NCBI GenBank assembly: GCA_938010745.1
Contig: CALLVF010000017.1
Span: forward strand, 1 to 10,307
DNA: 10,307 nucleotides
Reading direction: 5' to 3'
Source: an uncultured Patescibacteria group bacterium
GTDB taxonomy: Bacteria > Patescibacteriota > Microgenomatia > UBA1406 > GWC2-37-13
This document shows, one piece after another, positions 6,215 through 10,307 of the stretch. Below the pieces are notes generated by a model. It saw only the letters and a list, made by a program, of their open reading frames with translations, did no database searches and was not told the DNA's origin. The position numbers and the translations under genes are program-made. Numbering within the stretch: position 1 is the stretch's first letter; every line of letters begins with the position of its first letter.

Positions 6215-6850
6215 AGTAAACAGTGCTTTAAAGTCTTTTTCTTCATATAAAAAGACCAAAGAAAAATTATTATCATCAATGGTGCCTGATCCTAGAAGGT
6301 TTGTTTTACTAATAATTGGATTGTTTGTAAGTTGAGATTTTGGGTAAAAAAGATTTTTAGCAATAAATTCTCTTGATGGCCAAATAAAATCAATACTAGT
6401 ATTTAAAATTTTTAATCTTGTATTATCATCAGGAAAGACAACTGGGATTTTTTTCGTTGCAATGTTCTCTTTAAAATTTTTAAAAGAGAGGCTTGGATTG
6501 TCAACTGGTGTCATTATGATTTTTTCAATTTGATAACGGTCGAGCAAATATAAAAAACCGCCAAAGTGATCTTTTTGGGGATGAGAGATAATTGCCAGCT
6601 CAATTTTTCTATCCCAAAATGGCATATATTTTCCAAGGCAGGTTAAAACCTTTCTATCCGGGCCGGCATCAATTAAAACATCAACTTGATTTTTTACCCG
6701 GATATAAGTGGCGTCTCCTTGGCCAACATCACAAAAAATAATTTTTGTTGATTTATCGAAGGAAAAGAGAAAAAAGTAAAAAACTAAGATTAAAAGCGAT
6801 GAAGCAATAATTAAAAAAAATTTTTTTCGAATAATTAGTTCATTTTGCAT
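6206..6850 (-). CDS. ComEC-type metallo-beta-lactamase hydrolase, N-terminal part (frameshifted)
   Basis: The 214-residue frame has a membrane segment (~11-29) then a metallo-beta-lactamase fold: FCDVGQGDA (40-47), a VLIDAGPD turn (58-65) and the metal motif SHPQKDHFGG (89-98), standard for the ComEC C-terminal hydrolase thought to degrade the non-transported DNA strand. The frame ends prematurely at FTAI where the family has FTGD; the rest lies in another frame down to 5913, giving ~312 residues overall. As written, the product lacks the GD and HHGS metal/active-site segments and should be inactive. Upstream, its frame stays open to a TGA at 6896-6898 and beyond it toward comEC, so the two may have been one ComEC polypeptide. 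The ATG at 6850 has no Shine-Dalgarno. Identity is secure; intactness is not. Confidence 0.85.
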   Translation of the reverse strand: MQNELIIRKKFFLIIASSLLILVFYFFLFSFDKSTKIIFCDVGQGDATYIRVKNQVDVLIDAGPDRKVLTCLGKYMPFWDRKIELAIISHPQKDHFGGFLYLLDRYQIEKIIMTPVDNPSLSFKNFKENIATKKIPVVFPDDNTRLKILNTSIDFIWPSREFIAKNLFYPKSQLTNNPIISKTNLLGSGTIDDNNFSLVFLYEEKDFKALFTAI

Positions 6851-6940
6851 AATTTTAAATTTATAAAATTTATTTAGAAGTAGAATTTCATATTTTCAGA
6901 GCAAAAAATAACTACTTTTTCTTAAGGCTAGAATTTTATA
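6851..6940 (-). pseudogene. possible remnant linker joining comEC and its hydrolase domain
   Basis: On the minus strand, the frame of the metallo-beta-lactamase gene extends upstream of its ATG through ILLLNKFYKFKI to a TGA at 6896-6898, and beyond it through YKILALRKSSYFLL up to 6940. There a 1-nt shift in the T5 run after IPGV would join it to the end of comEC. The reconstructed segment would give a hydrophobic helix before the hydrolase domain, as in full-length ComEC. Two lesions are needed, so this is tentative; the alternative is an ordinary 77-nt gap between separate genes. Confidence 0.4.
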
Positions 6941-7767
6941 AAAACACCTGGAATTTTTGTTAAGGTTTCAACAACAAATATGATATAACTTAAAAAAAGA
7001 TAACAAACCCATGCTGGAAAAAAACCTAATACGTAATTAATCTTTCCCAGGATTGCCGTTAAAAAACCAAATACCATAAGGGGGACAATAGTAAAGGAAA
7101 CTAGTATGTTGGCAATAGGGGCAATAAGAGAAAATTGTTTAAAATAAAAAAATATAATTGGAGCAGTAAAAATTTGAGCTGCTATTGAGGGTTTAAACTC
7201 CTTCCAGAAACTCTCTAGCAAGGCTTTTAATAAAAGATTAATTGGTTGGTTGTGAATTTTTTTCTTTAAGCGAGGTGTTGTGTTTTTAACTTCACCAAAA
7301 ATAATTAATCCTAAGGTTGCTCCGTAAGAAAGCTGAAAAGAAACTGTTTTTAACCAATGAGGCCAAAAAATTGCTATGAAAATTGCCGACAAGAAAAGAC
7401 TTAATAAAGCAAAATTTTTTCTTCCCAATAAAATAGCCACTGACGTTAAAATACTCATAAATCCAGCTCTGATAATTGGGGCTTCTGCGCCTACAAAAAT
7501 TATAAATAAAATAATGGTTAGTATTGTAATCAAAATAGATATTCTTCTGCTAAGAAAACTAGTGATGTTTGTAACAACAGCACTTAAAAAAGTGATATTC
7601 ATTCCGGAAAGGACAACGATATGAAGTAATCCCGCCATTTTTAACTGCTCGTAAAAAACTTTGGATGTTTTTAAAAAAACACCAAAAAGAATTCCATTTA
7701 AAAGTGAAGCGTGAGGTTCAGGGAGATAAGAATTAATAACGTTAGTAAATATTGAAGGGGTAGGCAT
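6928..7767 (-). CDS. comEC: ComEC/Rec2 competence membrane channel domain
   Basis: From the ATG at 7767 (a TTG at 7779 is less likely) this encodes ~279 residues of the ComEC 'Competence' domain, the inner-membrane channel passing single-stranded DNA into the cytoplasm. Diagnostic stretches are LPEPHASLLNGILFG, the helix entry LLHIVVLSGMNITFLSA, EAPIIRAGFMS, the LKTVSFQLSYGATLGLI segment and AAQIFTAPIIFFYF followed by IAPIANILV. There are about seven or eight hydrophobic helices. The N-terminal OB-like DUF4131 region of long ComEC proteins is absent, and the protein stops at IPGVFIKF before the last expected helix. comEA lies upstream and the hydrolase domain downstream, the usual order. The frame is undamaged internally, though its end may be a frameshift. 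Confidence 0.9.
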   Translation of the reverse strand: MPTPSIFTNVINSYLPEPHASLLNGILFGVFLKTSKVFYEQLKMAGLLHIVVLSGMNITFLSAVVTNITSFLSRRISILITILTIILFIIFVGAEAPIIRAGFMSILTSVAILLGRKNFALLSLFLSAIFIAIFWPHWLKTVSFQLSYGATLGLIIFGEVKNTTPRLKKKIHNQPINLLLKALLESFWKEFKPSIAAQIFTAPIIFFYFKQFSLIAPIANILVSFTIVPLMVFGFLTAILGKINYVLGFFPAWVCYLFLSYIIFVVETLTKIPGVFIKF

Positions 7768-7814
7768 AAAATATTTCAATTTAAGATTTACTTAAAAGCT
7801 AACTAAATATTTAA

Positions 7815-7901
7815 CTAATAATCCGTGGTAATCATATTAATAATTTTTTCATAAACACTTTTTCTAACAATTTTTTTTGTAAGAAGCTCATCAATTGTAA
7901 T
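7815..7901 (-). pseudogene. C-terminal tail of ComEA beyond an in-frame TAA
   Basis: After the TAA at 7902-7904 the same frame continues for 28 codons as ITIDELLTKKIVRKSVYEKI and a short tail to a TAG at 7815. This is the second half of the ComEA helix-hairpin-helix region ('RPY-x-S-I-D-E-L-L' in relatives). The stop sits where a Tyr or Phe codon is expected after RP, so TAT to TAA is the simplest explanation. The family-like sequence past the stop shows the gene is interrupted rather than naturally short. Confidence 0.8.
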
Positions 7902-8342
7902 TTATGGACGATTGTTGATAATTTTTTGTGCTGTTGCCTTACCAACTCCAGGAAGTTGATTAAGTTCTTCAATTGTGGAAGTGTTTATATTTATTTTTTT
8001 TGATTTTTCCTCAATTGGTTCATTTAATGGGTTTTTAGGAAAATTTTCAAACGTTAGTTGCTCTTCTGTAAAAATCCCGTTTTCAATCTCAAAAGTTGAA
8101 GGGATATAAATTTTTTCTTGATCAGAAATAATTCTTGATAAATTAAAATAACGAGCAAAAAAATGTCTATCTGCTTGAGCCGATAAACCACCAGCCATTA
8201 TTAAAACATCTTTTAATCGAGACCCAGCAGTCACTTCGTAGACGTCTGGTTTTTCAACAGCCCCGGCAATATCAACAAAAATTTTCGAATAAGGCAAATT
8301 AGTTGGTTTTCTTTCTAAAATAACTTCTTCTTTTCCATTCAA
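7902..8342 (-). CDS. comEA: ComEA-family DNA-binding competence protein (core, interrupted)
   Basis: The open core holds an SLBB domain (~residues 18-82: IFVDIAGAVEKPDVYEV, SRLKDVLIMAGGL, QEKIYIP) and the first half of the helix-hairpin-helix DNA-binding region (ININTSTIEELNQLPGVGKATAQKIINNRP, ~117-146). ComEA is the membrane-anchored receptor that binds incoming double-stranded DNA for ComEC, and comEC follows directly. Both ends of this frame are artificial. The apparent TTG start lacks the anchor, which lies one frame over at 8343-8431, and the TAA at 7902 cuts the HhH region, which continues in frame to 7815. The intact gene would span 7815-8431 and encode ~205 residues. As written it would be soluble and lack half of its DNA-binding motif. 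The identity is very clear. Confidence 0.9.
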   Translation of the reverse strand: MNGKEEVILERKPTNLPYSKIFVDIAGAVEKPDVYEVTAGSRLKDVLIMAGGLSAQADRHFFARYFNLSRIISDQEKIYIPSTFEIENGIFTEEQLTFENFPKNPLNEPIEEKSKKININTSTIEELNQLPGVGKATAQKIINNRP

Positions 8343-8431
8343 ATTTTGACTTGAAAGATATATAAAGAGTGAATTAAGGCGCTAATTAAGGCAAGGGTTA
8401 AGATTAAAACTTCAATTCTGTATTTATTCAT
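8343..8431 (-). pseudogene. N-terminal membrane anchor of ComEA, out of frame
   Basis: An ATG at 8429-8431 starts MNKYRIEVLILTLALISAL, a typical ComEA signal anchor, and runs 30 codons to a TGA just where the comEA core frame begins. Adding one A to the AA at 8351-8352 (minus-strand CAAGTC to CAAAGTC) gives ...YIFQSQNLNGKEEV and joins anchor and core. The ATG overlaps the TGA of the small ORF upstream as ATGA. Confidence 0.75.
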
Positions 8432-8493
8432 TTTTTTAATAGTGGCTTAAAAGAGTTGAAAAATGGTTTAAACGACTGGAAGAATTTTTCCAT
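8428..8493 (-). CDS. tiny ORF translationally coupled to comEA
   Basis: A 21-codon ORF starts at the ATG 8491-8493 and ends in a TGA that overlaps the comEA ATG (ATGA at 8428-8431). The peptide is aromatic and basic, with two near-copies of the unit F-x-S-F-K-P (FFQSFKPFF and FNSFKPLLKK). It may be a leader peptide whose translation delivers ribosomes to comEA, which has no Shine-Dalgarno. Alternatively it is a genuine micro-protein or chance. A TATAAT 45 nt upstream (8538-8543, minus) could drive it. Confidence 0.45.
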   Translation of the reverse strand: MEKFFQSFKPFFNSFKPLLKK

Positions 8494-8537
8494 AATTTTT
8501 CAATAATATTAATAATTTTTTCTGGATAACTCAATTG

Positions 8538-8543
8538 ATTATA
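8538..8543 (-). promoter_or_regulatory. -10 element of the com operon
   Basis: A perfect TATAAT reads leftward at 8543 to 8538, preceded by GTGGCG. No good -35 sits 16-18 nt upstream. The predicted start near 8531 leaves a ~38-nt leader before the small ORF at 8493. It is divergent from the rnhB -10 at 8625. Confidence 0.45.
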
Positions 8544-8624
8544 CGCCACAAAATTGATCAATTAGCTTTTAATAATAGGCAATTTTTTGATAAACAATAT
8601 TAATATTTTTAGCTGTTAATTTTT

Positions 8625-8630
8625 TATAAT
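8625..8630 (+). promoter_or_regulatory. -10 element of rnhB
   Basis: A perfect TATAAT lies 10 nt before the rnhB ATG, so transcription would start about 8637 with a leader of four or so bases. The -35 position has only AT-rich sequence with no clear TTGACA. There is no Shine-Dalgarno, in keeping with the other starts in this window. Confidence 0.55.
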
Positions 8631-8640
8631 TAAATAAACA

Positions 8641-9261
8641 ATGTCATTACCAACTTTTAATTTTGAAAAAAAGCTTTGGCAGAAAGGTTATTTGGTTGTT
8701 GGTGTTGATGAAGTGGGTAGGGGAGCTTTGGCAGGACCTTTAGTTGTTGGCGCGGTTTGTTTTAATTTTTTTAATAAAAACAGCAAAGATTATATAAAAA
8801 AAATATTAAGGCTTGGCATCAATGACTCCAAAAAATTATCAGCAAAAAAAAGAGAGAATTTAACTGAAGTGATTAAAAAACATTGTTTTGCTTGGGCAGT
8901 TTCCACTGTTTCTGCTAGATTTATTAATAATTATGGTATAGTTAGGGCATTTCAAAAAGGGGTTAGAGAAGTAATTAATAAATTAAGAAATAAAAAGGTT
9001 AAGGAAAATCCTAATCAATTATCTACTCCATTAATAAACTATTTTCTTCTCATTGATGGCTTTTGTGTCAAATATCTTCGTGGTATTAGCATTAGAAGAC
9101 AAAAGGCGATTGTTAAAGGTGATATTAAATCAATTTCTATTGCCTCAGCCTCAATTATTGCAAAGGTCTTTCGTGATCAATTAATGAATAACTTAGCCAA
9201 AAAATATCCAAAATATAAATGGGAAAAAAATAAAGGTTACGGGACAAAAGATCATATTTAA
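8641..9261 (+). CDS. rnhB: ribonuclease HII (ends at an in-frame TAA)
   Basis: RNase HII removes ribonucleotides and RNA from RNA-DNA hybrids in the cytoplasm. The family signature is clear: GVDEVGRGALAGP with catalytic D23/E24, NDSKKL (61-66), LLIDG with D139, KGD (159-161), SIASASIIAKVFRDQL with D179, then KYPKYKWEKNKGYGTKDHI. All four acidic active-site residues and the Gly-Arg-Gly segment are present, with a modest Lys/Asn-rich insertion around 115-133. The frame stops at residue 206, immediately after 'KDHI', where relatives continue with 'Q/E-A-L' and the HR motif. That continuation is present in the same frame to 9333, so this is a nonsense-interrupted gene (230 codons if the stop is read through). 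The core may retain some activity without the last helix. It is divergent from the com genes. Confidence 0.92.
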   Translation: MSLPTFNFEKKLWQKGYLVVGVDEVGRGALAGPLVVGAVCFNFFNKNSKDYIKKILRLGINDSKKLSAKKRENLTEVIKKHCFAWAVSTVSARFINNYGIVRAFQKGVREVINKLRNKKVKENPNQLSTPLINYFLLIDGFCVKYLRGISIRRQKAIVKGDIKSISIASASIIAKVFRDQLMNNLAKKYPKYKWEKNKGYGTKDHI

Positions 9262-9333
9262 GCTTTAAAAAAATATGGGGAAACTAAACTCCATAGAAAT
9301 TTATATTTAAGAAAGATTATTGCCACAATTTAA
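9262..9333 (+). pseudogene. C-terminal end of RNase HII beyond the in-frame stop
   Basis: After the TAA at 9259-9261, the same frame reads ALKKYGETKLHRNLYLRKI and ends at a TAA at 9331-9333. 'A-L-x-x-x-G-x-T-x-x-H-R' is the standard RNase HII C-terminal motif, so this is the true end of the gene. CAA to TAA (a single C to T) or GAA to TAA would explain the stop. Confidence 0.85.
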
Positions 9334-9347
9334 ATCAAAAGATAGCG

Positions 9348-9353
9348 TATAAT
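9348..9353 (+). promoter_or_regulatory. isolated TATAAT before a tiny ORF
   Basis: A perfect TATAAT ends 6 nt before the ATG at 9360, the same spacing as the leaderless promoter at 280-308. There is no -35 at the right distance (a TTGCCA at 9320 is 22 nt away). It could start a short RNA across 9360-9431. Confidence 0.3.
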
Positions 9354-9359
9354 TTTAGT

Positions 9360-9371
9360 ATGCGATCGCAT
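9360..9371. repeat. 12-bp perfect palindrome with GCGATCGC core
   Basis: ATGCGATCGCAT is a perfect palindrome in a very AT-rich background and the most GC-rich short motif in the spacer between rnhB and the next gene. It contains GCGATCGC, a sequence iterated in cyanobacteria and a known methylation/restriction target elsewhere. It may be an operator, a hairpin, or chance. Confidence 0.4.
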
Positions 9372-9431
9372 CCAACTTTTATTACGCCTTTTTTTAAGAA
9401 TTATTGCTTTAAAAATCTAAAAGATGATTAA
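9360..9431 (+). CDS. possible 23-codon ORF after rnhB
   Basis: The ATG inside the palindrome opens a frame of 23 codons (MRSHPTFITPFFKNYCF...) ending in TAA at 9429-9431. Its composition is protein-like, and a TATAAT sits at leaderless distance upstream. There is no domain or homolog I recognise. It could equally be the 5' stub of a degraded gene or a chance frame. Confidence 0.25.
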   Translation: MRSHPTFITPFFKNYCFKNLKDD

Positions 9432-9451
9432 GAATTGTTTTTTTGATAGAA

Positions 9452-10307
9452 TTATTTATCTTTGGATAATCGTTTAAGAATAAAAATGACGGTAATTAAA
9501 GAGATAATTAATCCTAAGATAAATTTAAAAGGAATTGCTATAAAAGAAGTTGAAGCAAAGATTTTCGGTGATGTCTCGCCGAAGCTAATATTTGCTGATA
9601 AGCTATAGCGACCGATAAAAAATCCAGAGAGCAAAAGGGTAATTGGTTGACGACAAAAAATTGTTTTTTTTCTCGTCTGTGAGCAGTCAATTTCAGCTGA
9701 AGGGGTAGCTTTCATTAATCTTTGAGATTCAGCTAAGATGTTTTGGGGGACAATTTGATATTTAGCTTTTTCGCCAAAATTTCCTTTTAAAATAATCTCT
9801 CCTTCCGATTTAATTAAATTTTTTCCTTGATTTTCAACAATAGCAATGATTGGAATTTTATCGTTGCTGTCAAAAAAATTAAGGGTCTGACTCGGTAAGC
9901 GAAGCTTAAAACGGGGTAAAACGTCAAAAAGAGCCACTTTTCCTTTAACCTCAGTTATTCCGTTTTCAGTTATGGTTATTAGCATATTGGCGCCAATTGT
10001 TATTTTGGCTCTTCCTGATGAAACACCTTCTAAAGTTGGTGGCGGTTGGGTTTCAGCTATTAAAGTGTAGTAATAATCTCCCTCTGGGGCTCCTTCAGGC
10101 GCGCGGATTCGCAATAGCAACTGCTGTCTTTCGCCAGTTTTCAAAAAAAAAGGCTGATTAAGTTGAAGATTAGCATTGTCTAAAGAAAAGCGTATTGGTC
10201 CTTCAAAGTCTTCTTTAATTTTTATATTGCCTAAATTATCTTTAGTTTCAAATGGCAGAATTTTAGTCTTCAAAATAACTGGATCACCAAAATTTTTTAA
10301 ATCGTAA
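9452..10307 (-). CDS. Ig-like envelope protein with C-terminal TM, 5'-truncated by the window edge
   Basis: The frame is open to the right edge. Codons upstream of the TTG at 10273 read YDLKNFGDPVI and run straight into LKTKILPF, so the real start and signal peptide lie outside the window. Visible are the end of a first beta domain (NFGDPV strand, GERQQLLLRIRAPEGAPEGDYYYTLIAETQ, AKITIGANMLITI) and a second Ig-like domain (IPIIAIVENQGKNLIKSEGEIILKGNFG..., IGRYSLSANISFG), with a Cys pair in IDCSQTRKKTIFC. One TM helix (FKFILGLIISLITVIFIL) and a short basic tail follow. Strand motifs and order match the 335-aa protein at 2353-3360, so the two are paralogs. Role: membrane-tethered surface protein, possibly a receptor for secreted partners (WxLIP-like by layout); inferred. 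Confidence 0.75.
   Translation of the reverse strand, partial: YDLKNFGDPVILKTKILPFETKDNLGNIKIKEDFEGPIRFSLDNANLQLNQPFFLKTGERQQLLLRIRAPEGAPEGDYYYTLIAETQPPPTLEGVSSGRAKITIGANMLITITENGITEVKGKVALFDVLPRFKLRLPSQTLNFFDSNDKIPIIAIVENQGKNLIKSEGEIILKGNFGEKAKYQIVPQNILAESQRLMKATPSAEIDCSQTRKKTIFCRQPITLLLSGFFIGRYSLSANISFGETSPKIFASTSFIAIPFKFILGLIISLITVIFILKRLSKDK

Noticed and set aside
7902..9261. Reassignment of TAA (or TGA) to an amino acid, to explain the in-frame stops in comEA and rnhB
   Set aside because: TAA also serves as the terminal stop of several genes here (335-aa gene, PaaX-like gene, the second rnhB stop), and the frameshifts would remain unexplained. TGA recoding as in Gracilibacteria would fill genes with TGA, which is not seen.
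1..10307. tRNA, rRNA, insertion sequence or integrase remnants
   Set aside because: No GC-rich cloverleaf, rRNA core motif, transposase motif or long terminal inverted repeat was seen on either strand.

Overview
The window is a very AT-rich bacterial segment. It carries short secreted or membrane-anchored Ig-like proteins, a PaaX-family regulator, and a compact comEA / comEC / metallo-beta-lactamase / rnhB neighbourhood. I see no convincing Shine-Dalgarno sequence before any start. Several starts lie only a few bases downstream of good -10 elements, which suggests leaderless or near-leaderless transcripts. Together these traits suggest a Candidate Phyla Radiation (Patescibacteria) genome, most like Microgenomates. 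That placement is inference; there is no rRNA or other phylogenetic marker here.

Layout. 1-315: AT-rich leader with inverted repeats and a strong promoter. 316-729 (+): small Ig-like (Big_1-type) membrane-anchored protein. 730-1058: convergent intergenic region with a likely bidirectional terminator. 1059-4869 (-): envelope-protein operon, read right to left: a 492-aa secreted Thr/Ser/Asn-rich protein, a 335-aa signal-peptide + Ig-like + C-terminal TM protein, a frameshifted ~52-aa gene overlapping its end, and a 309-aa Ig-like TM protein. 4870-5011: divergent promoter region. 5012-5767 (+): PaaX-family regulator. 5913-8493 (-): DNA-uptake locus, read right to left: a 21-codon ORF, comEA, comEC, and the metallo-beta-lactamase part of ComEC. 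8641-9333 (+): RNase HII. 9452 to the right edge (-): a second Ig-like TM protein, paralogous to the 335-aa one and cut by the window edge.

The least obvious result is that the DNA-uptake locus and rnhB are broken, although this is hidden if only open frames are listed. Recognisable protein sequence continues past the apparent ends of comEA (in-frame TAA), rnhB (in-frame TAA) and the metallo-beta-lactamase gene (1-nt shift at the Gly-Asp motif). ComEA's membrane anchor lies in another frame upstream. The comEC/MBL junction carries at least a shift and a TGA. By contrast, the roughly 3.4 kb holding the 335-aa, 492-aa and PaaX genes shows no lesion. This could be real decay of natural competence plus rnhB, or uncorrected consensus errors; reads or a sister genome would decide.

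A second theme is the envelope system. Two paralogous proteins (Ig-like domains then one C-terminal TM) are laid out like Gram-positive WxL-interacting proteins (DUF916/DUF3324), and one is in an operon with a secreted partner lacking its own C-terminal anchor. The PaaX-like regulator is divergent from that operon and is the obvious candidate for its control.
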